The notes under the pieces were generated by a model. The model ran no database searches. It saw only the letters and a list, made by a program, of their open reading frames with translations, and had not been told where the DNA came from. The position numbers and the translations under genes were made by a program. From Candidatus Dormiibacterota bacterium (lineage in GTDB: Bacteria > Chloroflexota > Dormibacteria > Aeolococcales > Bog-877), in assembly GCA_003135035.1 (NCBI GenBank), contig PLDE01000233.1, positions 1 to 5,602 of the forward strand: a stretch of DNA of 5,602 bases, given 5' to 3'. Every line of letters begins with the position of its first letter. The first letter of the stretch is position 1. Shown here piece after piece: positions 1-5,353 of the stretch.

Positions 1-494
1 TGATCAACCTCGACTTCGCCGACGTCAAGGCGATCATGATGGGACAAGGTCCCGCCCTGATGGGCATCGGTTACGGCAGCGGCGACAATCGGGCCCAGGA
101 CGCCGCTCGCGATGCCGTCTCGAGCCAACTCCTGGAGACCTCGATCGCGGGAGCCCACGGCATCCTCCTCAACATCACCGCCAGCCCCGATCTCACGCTC
201 TTCGAGGTCAACGAGGCCTGCGACCTGATCCGCCAGAGCGCCGATCCCAACGTCAACATCATCTTCGGGGCAGTCGTCGACGATCGGATGGGTGGGGACG
301 TCAAGATCACCGTGATCGCCACCGGCTTTAGCTCCGAGTCCCAGCTCAACCAAACCCTGGCTGAGAAGTACAAGGCGACCCGGCCCCAGGATCTCCAGGA
401 GCCAATTCCGGACCGTGCTCGGCAGGCCCAGCGGGACAATCCCGACCTCTACGAGGATGTGGACATCCCGGCCTTCCTGCGCGAGCCTCGCTGA
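1..494 (+). CDS. ftsZ: Cell division protein FtsZ, C-terminal part (5' end outside window)
   Basis: FtsZ is the tubulin-like GTPase that forms the cytoplasmic Z-ring at the division site. The window enters the gene in mid-codon; the first whole codon is at 3 and 163 residues plus TGA (492-494) are present. The first residues, INLDFADVK, are the T7 synergy loop. Its Asn (6-8) and the two Asp (12-14, 21-23) are the residues that complete the GTPase site of the neighbouring subunit, and all are intact. Next come the typical stretches MGQGPALMGIGYGSG, DLTLFEVNEACD and VKITVIATGF of the C-terminal domain. The disordered linker is short (about 35 residues), and the protein ends in a conserved-tail-like DVDIPAFLR, the usual docking peptide for FtsA, SepF or ZipA-type partners. 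The GTP-binding N-terminal domain is upstream of the window. Nothing suggests decay. Confidence 0.97.
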   Translation, partial: INLDFADVKAIMMGQGPALMGIGYGSGDNRAQDAARDAVSSQLLETSIAGAHGILLNITASPDLTLFEVNEACDLIRQSADPNVNIIFGAVVDDRMGGDVKITVIATGFSSESQLNQTLAEKYKATRPQDLQEPIPDRARQAQRDNPDLYEDVDIPAFLREPR

Positions 495-500
495 CCTGAC

Positions 501-553
501 CGGATAGCGCGTAGCGGGCCGGCCGGCGCGGCCGGCCCGCTACGCGCTATCCG
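501..553. repeat. Perfect 25-bp inverted repeat (long GC-rich hairpin) after ftsZ
   Basis: Bases 501-525 are the exact reverse complement of 529-553, with a 3-nt GCG spacer at 526-528. The outer arm begins CGGATAGCGCGTAGCGGG and the inner part is alternating GGCC/CCGG. It starts 6 bp after the ftsZ stop codon. As RNA it would form a very stable hairpin and could end or protect the ftsZ transcript. No U-run follows directly; the nearest T5 is at 593-597, 40 bp on. A canonical Rho-independent terminator is therefore not certain. An intergenic dispersed palindromic repeat is the main alternative. The repeat itself is certain; its role is inferred. Confidence 0.9.
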
Positions 554-633
554 CCCGGTTTGGGCGAAGCTGCCCTGCCGTGCCGTCGAGCGTTTTTCCA
601 GGTGTTTCGCCTCACCGCGGATTGGTCTACCCG

Positions 634-651
634 AGTGTGTATAGTGTGTGG
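634..651 (+). promoter_or_regulatory. Probable leaderless promoter and operator-like direct repeat before the antitoxin gene
   Basis: A good -10 hexamer, TATAGT, lies at 640-645. Initiation 6-7 bases downstream would start the transcript at or next to the A of ATG 652, which suggests a leaderless mRNA. No Shine-Dalgarno motif precedes that ATG. No convincing -35 box lies at the right distance: TTGGTC at 623-628 is only 11 bp away. The -10 box is embedded in two direct copies of AGTGTGT (634-640 and 643-649) with a 9-bp period. This is a plausible operator for the ribbon-helix-helix protein encoded next, since such antitoxins usually repress their own promoter. Both promoter and operator are inferred from sequence only. 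Confidence 0.5.
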
Positions 652-876
652 ATGCCAAGAGTCAACGTTTATCTGAGCGACGAGCTAGTAGCCGCGATCC
701 GGAACTTGGACCTGAATCTCTCCCGGGTCCTGCAGGTAGCGCTCCGTGAGCGCCTGGACCAACAGCGACTGCAGGCATGGCTCGAGCAGTTGAGCTTCCC
801 CGGTTCACCTGGGGCGACCCACCAGGAGACCAGCCGCGCTTTGGAGGCTCCTGCAGCCGGCCGCCGACTTGGCTGA
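652..876 (+). CDS. Ribbon-helix-helix antitoxin (VapB/CcdA-like), partner of the PIN protein
   Basis: This is a 74-residue protein. Residues 3-8 (RVNVYL) form the DNA-contacting beta-strand of a ribbon-helix-helix fold. Helix A follows (about DELVAAIRNLD) and then helix B (NLSRVLQVALRERL). The C-terminal part (AWLEQLS...THQETSRALEAP) has the Trp-containing helix and Pro/Gly linker common in antitoxins that wrap a PIN toxin. Known members of this group neutralise the toxin and, as dimers, repress their own operon. ATG 652 is chosen because homologues of this type begin M-P/A-R-[VI]-N-V-Y. The frame is open further upstream to a GTG at 580, but that extension has no recognisable content. The stop codon lies inside the start of the toxin frame (8-nt overlap if TTG 869 is used), so the two are probably co-transcribed and translationally coupled. 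Confidence 0.8.
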   Translation: MPRVNVYLSDELVAAIRNLDLNLSRVLQVALRERLDQQRLQAWLEQLSFPGSPGATHQETSRALEAPAAGRRLG

Positions 877-1282
877 GGCGCTGGTGCTCGAGACGGCGGC
901 TCTGCTCGACCTAGTTGCGGGCAACGAGGAGGGGCGAGCGGTGCGGGCAGCGCTCGCTAGTCAGCGGGTGCACGTCGTCGACCGCGTCGGGGCCAACGTG
1001 GCGGCGGCGCTGCAGGACCTGGCCGGGCGTGGATTGATTTCGGTCGACCAACTCAACCACCGAATCCGGCTTCTCGCCTCCGCTCCCTTCACTAGCCATT
1101 CTTCCGTCGACCTGCTGCCCAGTGCTCTCCGTCGGGTGGAGCTGCGACTCGAAGACGCCCTGTCGGTGGAGCTGAGCGATCGACTGGTAGCCCCCCTCCT
1201 GACCACCGACAGCCGATTGGCCTCAATCTGGCCCAACTGCTGGTTGGTGGTGCCCGCTAGGCCGACCGGGACCGCCCGCTGA
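869..1282 (+). CDS. PIN-domain protein, VapC-like toxin with substituted catalytic acids
   Basis: This is a 137-residue PIN-fold protein. PIN toxins are Mg-dependent ribonucleases that usually cut tRNA or rRNA and are held inactive by their antitoxin. The fold is visible as LVLETAALLDLVAG (strand 1, helix 1), VHVVDRVGANVAAALQDLAGRGLIS, LRLEDALSVELSD and LLTTDSRLA. Of the four acidic positions typical of the family, Asp96 and Asp114 are kept. The first, normally Asp in LDTS, is Glu8, and the second, normally Glu in a DxEV-type helix, aligns with Asn43. Activity may be reduced or lost, although the frame is undisturbed. The start is uncertain. TTG 869 gives a full strand 1 and an 8-nt overlap with the antitoxin. 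GTG 884 has GAGG (875-878) 5 nt before it but leaves only two residues before Glu8. The gene ends 6 bp from the convergent hydratase gene. Confidence 0.75.
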   Translation: MAEALVLETAALLDLVAGNEEGRAVRAALASQRVHVVDRVGANVAAALQDLAGRGLISVDQLNHRIRLLASAPFTSHSSVDLLPSALRRVELRLEDALSVELSDRLVAPLLTTDSRLASIWPNCWLVVPARPTGTAR

Positions 1283-1288
1283 CAGCCG

Positions 1289-1840
1289 CTACCTGCCCGG
1301 CTCGGAGTCGGGACGGCGACCGAAGAGCCCCCAGGCGGTCATCCTGAGCTTTACCACTGCGTCCTGGTCGGTGAGCTCAGCCTTGATCTGAACCAATCCC
1401 CGGGTGGGTTGGCTCTGGGAGGGACGCGTGTCCAGGACCTCCATGGACGCAGTCAGCTCATCCCCGGGCCGTACTGGGGCCAGCCAGACGATCTTGTCAA
1501 CCCCCGGCGAACCCAGGCTAGCCGCGCGATGGAGCAGACCGTCCCAGTAGAGGCGCATCCAGATCGCGGCCGAATGCCAGCCACTGGCGATCAGGCCGTG
1601 AAAAACGCTCCTCTCGGCCAGCTTGGGGTCGGCGTGGAAGGGCTGCGGGTCAAAGCTGCGGCTGAACTCCAAGATCTCCTCGGCGGTCATCAGATGGGTT
1701 CCCAACTGGGTGACCGCACCGACCTGAAAGTCCTCCCAGAAGAAGTCAATCTCCGGTCCCCAGGGGGCGGGCTCGCTAGACGGCTCGTCGACCGGCACGA
1801 TCATCTCCTGGGTGCTGCTCGGGAGATCCTGGTCGGTCAT
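1289..1840 (-). CDS. MaoC-type hot-dog acyl-CoA hydratase/dehydratase
   Basis: This 183-residue protein belongs to the MaoC / (R)-specific enoyl-CoA hydratase family, which hydrates trans-2-enoyl-CoA to 3-hydroxyacyl-CoA or runs the reverse, in the cytoplasm. After a Pro/Glu-rich tail of about 30 residues come the single hot-dog elements: FFWEDFQVGAV (33-43), TAEEILEFSRSFDPQPFH (52-69), GLIASGWHSAAIWMRL (82-97), SLGSPGVDKIVWLAPVRPGDEL (108-129) and a closing strand near KLRMTAWGLF. Asp64 and His69 in FDPQPFH match the catalytic Asp/His pair of the hydratase motif (usually DxNPxH; here DPQPFH). The exact substrate cannot be told. ATG 1840 is the first start; no strong ribosome-binding site stands at normal spacing (GAGGTG is about 12 nt upstream). 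The gene is divergent from ileS (73-bp gap) and convergent with the PIN gene, so it is its own transcription unit and has no visible link to either neighbour. Confidence 0.88.
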   Translation of the reverse strand: MTDQDLPSSTQEMIVPVDEPSSEPAPWGPEIDFFWEDFQVGAVTQLGTHLMTAEEILEFSRSFDPQPFHADPKLAERSVFHGLIASGWHSAAIWMRLYWDGLLHRAASLGSPGVDKIVWLAPVRPGDELTASMEVLDTRPSQSQPTRGLVQIKAELTDQDAVVKLRMTAWGLFGRRPDSEPGR

Positions 1841-1913
1841 GCTACGCTGCCCGCACCTCGCTCCCCTTCGCAGCGGGAGGTAGAGCTCTCATTGGAGATC
1901 GCACCGCGCCCTG
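1841..1913. other. 73-bp divergent intergenic region between the hydratase gene and ileS
   Basis: This gap must hold the 5' control signals of both genes, unless they lie within the opposite gene. It contains an 8-bp palindrome AGAGCTCT (1882-1889) and an imperfect inverted repeat, ACCTCGCT (1855-1862) against AGCGGGAGGT (1872-1881) with two bulged G. Neither strand shows a convincing -35/-10 pair. The GGAG at 1894-1897 is 16 nt from the ileS ATG, which is too far for a normal ribosome-binding site. No T-box leader or tRNA-like structure could be supported. Confidence 0.4.
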
Positions 1914-4820
1914 ATGTCGGCATTTGAGCCGGTCGCCAACCCGGTCAGCTTCCCCGAACTGGAAGAGCGCGTGCTCGAATTCTGGCAGCAGGAGCACATC
2001 TTCGAGCGGAGCCTTGAGCTGCGCCGGGACGCTCCGCCATTCGTCTTCTACGAGGGCCCCCCGACGGCCAACGGATTGCCGGGGGTTCATCACGTGCTGG
2101 CCCGCTCCTTCAAGGACTGCTTTCTCCGCTATCAGCAGATGCGAGGGCGGCGGGTGGAGCGGCGCGGCGGCTGGGACACCCACGGACTGCCGGTCGAGCT
2201 CGAGGTCGAGCGCAGCCTGCGCATCGGCTCCAAGCAGGAGATCGAGCGGATGGGGGTGGAGGAGTTCAACCGTCTCTGTCGGGCCAGTGTCATGGAGTAC
2301 ATCGACGAGTGGGAGAGGCTGACCAACCGAATCGGCTTCTGGCTCGATCTGAAGCATGCCTACCGCACCTACGAGACCGAGTACATCGAGTCGGTCTGGT
2401 GGAGCCTCAAGCAGATCCATGAGAAGGGTTGGCTCTTCCGGGGATACCGGGTCGCGCCCTACTGCCCCCGCTGCCAGACCTCGCTGAGCAGCCATGAGCT
2501 GGCCCAGCCGGGCGCCTACAAGGATGACACTTCCGATCCGGGAATCACAGTTCGCTTTCGACTTCGGGACGATCCCCAAACCAGCCTGCTCGCCTGGACC
2601 ACCACTCCCTGGACCCTTCCCGGGAACTTGGGCCTGGCGGTGGGGCCGGAGATTCCCTACGTTGAGGTCAGCCAGGGCAGTGAGCGCCTGATTCTCGCCA
2701 AGGCGCGACTTGAGGTGCTTGACGGCCCCTATCAGGTCGAGCGCGAGCTACTCGGCAAGGAGCTGGTCGGTCACCGCTACCAGCCGCTCTTTGCTTACCT
2801 GCCAGATCAACCAAACGCCTTCACCATCATGGCCGCCGACTTCGTCAGCACCGACGAGGGGACCGGGATCGTGCACACGGCGGGAGCCTACGGCGAGGAC
2901 GACCTGCGACTGTGTCAAGAGGCGGGCATCGAGGTGCGCCATACGGTCGGGCTGGATGGTCGCTTTCTCCCCATGGTTGGGGACTTTCAGGGGCTTTTCG
3001 TCAAGGACGCCGACCCTCTCATCAGTGCGGATCTGCGCCGCCGCGGTCTCCTCTACAGGGAGGAGCAGATCCTCCACACCTACCCCTTCTGCTGGCGCTG
3101 CGACACCCCGCTCCTCTATTACGCGCTCGACTCCTGGTTCATCCGGACGACTGCCGTCAAGGAGGAGTTGATCCGGCACAACCGATCAGTCCATTGGGTT
3201 CCCTCCCATCTCCGCGAGGGTCGGATGGGCAACTGGCTGGAGTCGCTCCAGGACTGGAACCTGTCGCGGGCCCGCTACTGGGGCACCCCGTTGCCGATCT
3301 GGATCTGTGCGTCCTGTGCAGCTGAGCGTTGCGTTGGCAGCCTGGCGGAACTGGGACTGAAGCCGGGCACAGACGTCCACAAGCCATTCATCGACGAGGT
3401 CACCCTGGCCTGCGACTGCGGCGGTGAGATGCGCCGGGTCCCCGAGGTCATCGACGCCTGGTACGACAGCGGTGCCATGCCCTATGCCCAGTGGCACTAC
3501 CCGTTCGAAAACCAAGAGGTCTTTGCCTCCCGGCATCCAGCCGACTTCATCAGCGAGGGGCTCGACCAGACCCGAGGTTGGTTCTTCACGCTGCTGGCGG
3601 AGTCGGTGATGCTCTTCGATCAGCCGGCCTTCCGCAACGTGGTCGTGCCCAGCCTGGTCGTCGACGACAAGGGCCGGAAGATGTCCAAGTCGCGGGGCAA
3701 CATCGTCGACCCCTTCCTGTTGATCTCGAAAACCGGCGCCGATGCGGTCCGCTGGTGGTTCTACACCACGGTCACCGTCGGCCTCGAGTACCGCATCTCG
3801 CCGCAGCGGGTGGCCGATAGCGCTCTGCGCTTCCTCAATGTGCTCTGGAACACTCAGAGCTTCCTGATCACCTATGCCAACCTCGCCGGCTGGCGGCCCA
3901 GCCCGGACACGTCCCTCGCCCCGCAGCATCCTCTTGACCGCTGGATTCTGGCCCGCTTGCAGGAGACCGTCGAGGAGACGGTCAGCGCCCTGGATACCTA
4001 CGACGCCAACACCGCCTGCCGGGCCATCGCCGAACTGGTCGACGACACCAGCACCTGGTACCTGAGGCGGTCGCGCCCACGCTTTCGGGGGAGCGCCGAA
4101 GAGGTCGCCTCGAGCTGCGCCACGCTCCATCAGGTTCTCCAGGAGACCGCCCGGCTGATGGCGCCATTCACCCCCTTTGTGGCGGACGCGATCTTCCGCG
4201 CGCTCACCCCCGAGATGGGCGCCGCGACGGTCTCGGTTCACCTGGAGACCTATCCCACCGTCCGGTCCGAGCAGCTCGACCCGGAGCTCCTGCAGCAGAT
4301 GGCCCTGGTTCGTCGACTGGCCGAGGACGCCCGTGCCCTCCGCGAGGAGCGCGGGGTTCCCATCCGCCAGCCTCTGGCGGGGGCCGAAGTGCATGGCGCC
4401 GAGCTACCCGAGGAGTTGGCACTGGTCTTGGCCGAGGAGCTCAACGTGGGGCGGGTCGGCTCCTCCGCGACGGCGACCGCTCCTGGAAAGGTGAGCGTGT
4501 CCTTGGACTTCGAGCTGACCCCCGAGTTGCGTCGGGAAGGCTTGGTGCGGACCTTTACCAGGCAGCTGCAGGACTTCCGTCGCAAGAGCGGTCTGCGGGC
4601 GGGAGAGCGGGTCGAGGTCTGCTACGCCACCGATGGTGAACTGGCCGGGGCGATGGAGGAGGGCCGGACGCAGATTCAAGCCCAATGTTTCGTGGCTGGC
4701 TGGGAGCGGGTCGAGCCGGAAGCGCCGCTGCCGGCCGGCTTCTCAGAGTGGTCCCAACTCAAGGTTCCCCAGCATCTGATCTGGCTGGCGCTACGCCGGC
4801 TCAGTGGCGACGCACAATGA
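1914..4820 (+). CDS. ileS: Isoleucyl-tRNA synthetase, IleS2 type with GVHH signature
   Basis: This 968-residue class I synthetase joins isoleucine to tRNA-Ile and hydrolyses misactivated or mischarged valine. Seen in order: the N-terminal SFPELEERVLEFW; the nucleotide-binding signature PPTANGLPGVHH, where residues 57-60 read GVHH instead of HxGH; and GGWDTHGLPVE at 85-95. The CP1 editing domain has WTTTPWTLPGN (228-238) and GTGIVHTAGAYGEDD (316-330), so editing is probably retained. WNLSRARYWGTPLPIW (448-463) and KMSKS (589-593) follow. The anticodon-binding domain starts near 674. The C-terminal part (about 840-968) has ELNVGRV and ELTPELRREGLVRTFTRQLQDFR, as in IleS2 enzymes. Cys pairs at 184/187, 393/396 and 465/468 plus C500/C502 are candidate zinc ligands. 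ATG 1914 is the only usual start after the in-frame stop at 1881, and its context lacks a good ribosome-binding site. The protein is somewhat shorter than most IleS2 (often over 1,000 residues). Confidence 0.97.
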   Translation: MSAFEPVANPVSFPELEERVLEFWQQEHIFERSLELRRDAPPFVFYEGPPTANGLPGVHHVLARSFKDCFLRYQQMRGRRVERRGGWDTHGLPVELEVERSLRIGSKQEIERMGVEEFNRLCRASVMEYIDEWERLTNRIGFWLDLKHAYRTYETEYIESVWWSLKQIHEKGWLFRGYRVAPYCPRCQTSLSSHELAQPGAYKDDTSDPGITVRFRLRDDPQTSLLAWTTTPWTLPGNLGLAVGPEIPYVEVSQGSERLILAKARLEVLDGPYQVERELLGKELVGHRYQPLFAYLPDQPNAFTIMAADFVSTDEGTGIVHTAGAYGEDDLRLCQEAGIEVRHTVGLDGRFLPMVGDFQGLFVKDADPLISADLRRRGLLYREEQILHTYPFCWRCDTPLLYYALDSWFIRTTAVKEELIRHNRSVHWVPSHLREGRMGNWLESLQDWNLSRARYWGTPLPIWICASCAAERCVGSLAELGLKPGTDVHKPFIDEVTLACDCGGEMRRVPEVIDAWYDSGAMPYAQWHYPFENQEVFASRHPADFISEGLDQTRGWFFTLLAESVMLFDQPAFRNVVVPSLVVDDKGRKMSKSRGNIVDPFLLISKTGADAVRWWFYTTVTVGLEYRISPQRVADSALRFLNVLWNTQSFLITYANLAGWRPSPDTSLAPQHPLDRWILARLQETVEETVSALDTYDANTACRAIAELVDDTSTWYLRRSRPRFRGSAEEVASSCATLHQVLQETARLMAPFTPFVADAIFRALTPEMGAATVSVHLETYPTVRSEQLDPELLQQMALVRRLAEDARALREERGVPIRQPLAGAEVHGAELPEELALVLAEELNVGRVGSSATATAPGKVSVSLDFELTPELRREGLVRTFTRQLQDFRRKSGLRAGERVEVCYATDGELAGAMEEGRTQIQAQCFVAGWERVEPEAPLPAGFSEWSQLKVPQHLIWLALRRLSGDAQ
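2082..2093 (+). other. Variant HIGH motif (GVHH) of the synthetase active site
   Basis: Codons GGG GTT CAT CAC encode Gly57-Val58-His59-His60, where class I synthetases normally have HxGH. Relative to that motif, positions 1 and 3 are exchanged (GxHH). The flanking PPTANGLP and LARSFKD fit the family, so the register is secure and this is not a frameshift. The same exchange has been described in some IleRS2 enzymes. Confidence 0.9.
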
Positions 4821-4944
4821 GCTGGCTGAGGTCTTCCCCAGTCGCCTCGGGACGGCCCATAATGCTCCCGCCCCCAGGCAGCGGCGGCAATCCCACGGAG
4901 TTCTGGGCTCCCCGTCTGGGGCACTAAAGCAAGGAAGTTTGAGA
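4821..4944 (+). other. Intergenic stretch between ileS and the zinc-finger gene
   Basis: These 124 bp hold no recognisable gene. CATAAT at 4858-4863 resembles a -10 box, but the best -35 candidate, TTCCCC at 4834-4839 (18-bp spacer), is poor. CCCC-GTCT-GGGG at 4910-4921 could form only a 4-bp stem with no U-run, so it is not a convincing terminator. CCCCAG (4872-4877) could pair instead with CTGGGG (4916-4921). The downstream gene may have its own promoter or be read through from ileS. Confidence 0.35.
4931..4937 (+). promoter_or_regulatory. Ribosome-binding site that fixes the start of the zinc-finger gene
   Basis: AAGGAAG (core AGGA at 4932-4935) lies 9 nt before ATG 4945, a normal spacing. 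It is the clearest Shine-Dalgarno motif in the window. It supports ATG 4945 over the longer in-frame reading from 4804, which would overlap the end of ileS. Confidence 0.75.
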
Positions 4945-5319
4945 ATGACCGAGATCGCCACTACGACCCGACAGAGCGACCTGGCTGAGATCCGCCGTCA
5001 GGTCGAGTCGGAGAAGGCCCGACTTGACCACGAGCTGGGGCAACTGAGCGGGATGGCGGCCAACGGTGCCGGGCGCGAGGCGCCTTTCCACGAGCACCCC
5101 ACCGAACACGCGGGCGAGATGGAAGAGCATGAGCGGCTGCAGGCGATTCGCGAGAACCTGCAGCAGATGTACGAGCAGTGCGAGGACGCCCTGGGGCGGC
5201 TGGAGCGGGGCGAGTACGGTCTCTGCCGCAGCTGCAGCAAGGAAATTGCCATCGAGCGCTTGCGGGCGCTCCCCTACGCCACCCGCTGTGTCCCCTGCAA
5301 GGAGGCCAAGCGCGACTGA
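4945..5319 (+). CDS. DksA/TraR-family zinc-finger protein (YlyA-like by position)
   Basis: This is a 124-residue protein. The N-terminal two thirds is helical and charged (about 10-38 and 58-90), consistent with the DksA coiled-coil hairpin. The C-terminal part is a zinc finger with Cys94/Cys97 and Cys115/Cys118 (CX2C-X17-CX2C) in YGLCRSCSKEIAIERLRALP...TRCVPCK, the hallmark of the family. DksA-type proteins insert the coiled-coil tip into the RNA polymerase secondary channel and alter initiation. The tip here reads HPTEHA (51-56), which lines up with DPVDRA of E. coli DksA but lacks its first Asp and has Glu for the second. The place between ileS and lspA matches Bacillus ylyA, whose product binds RNA polymerase; orthology is inferred from position and length. 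The start is supported by AAGGAAG 9 nt upstream. Confidence 0.88.
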   Translation: MTEIATTTRQSDLAEIRRQVESEKARLDHELGQLSGMAANGAGREAPFHEHPTEHAGEMEEHERLQAIRENLQQMYEQCEDALGRLERGEYGLCRSCSKEIAIERLRALPYATRCVPCKEAKRD

Positions 5320-5328
5320 TCGGGATGA

Positions 5329-5351
5329 CGCCCCGACCGACCCTCGGGGCG
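5329..5351 (+). terminator. GC-rich hairpin between the zinc-finger gene and lspA (terminator or lspA leader)
   Basis: CGCCCCGA (5329-5336) pairs perfectly with TCGGGGCG (5344-5351) around a 7-nt loop, starting 10 bp after the preceding stop codon. Only CCTT follows, so a U-tract is missing. The 3' arm covers the only G-rich stretch before the proposed lspA start at 5354. The hairpin could therefore shield that start rather than end transcription. The helix is seen directly; its function is open. Confidence 0.4.
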
Positions 5352-5353
5352 CC

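Noticed and set aside
593..597. T5 run as the U-tract of the 501-553 hairpin
   Set aside because: It lies 40 bp past the hairpin, too far to act with it, and no second stem sits directly before it.
580..651. Longer N-terminus for the antitoxin from GTG 580
   Set aside because: The extra 24 residues match nothing typical, and the promoter-like TATAGT would then lie inside the gene. MPRVNVYL is the expected family start.
1890..1910. T-box-like sequence (GATCGCACCGCG) just before ileS, resembling the AGGGTGGNACCGCG core
   Set aside because: Only about 10 of 14 positions match, the GTGG part is broken, and no Stem I or specifier loop fits in the 73-bp gap. High G+C makes CACCGCG likely by chance.
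1409..1927. 172-codon plus-strand frame opposite the hydratase gene
   Set aside because: The minus strand encodes an unmistakable MaoC-type protein; the plus-strand translation has low complexity and no family motif.
1842..2579. 245-codon minus-strand frame opposite the 5' end of ileS
   Set aside because: No recognisable protein features. It covers the ileS start and the divergent intergenic region and mirrors the ileS codon pattern.
3186..4394. 402-codon open frame on the minus strand opposite ileS
   Set aside because: It lies wholly opposite a clear synthetase gene. Its translation shows no recognisable domain, and it is the usual codon-bias shadow in high-G+C DNA.
4804..4944. Longer N-terminus for the zinc-finger protein starting inside ileS
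   Set aside because: The extra 47 residues are unlike the family, while ATG 4945 has a good ribosome-binding site.
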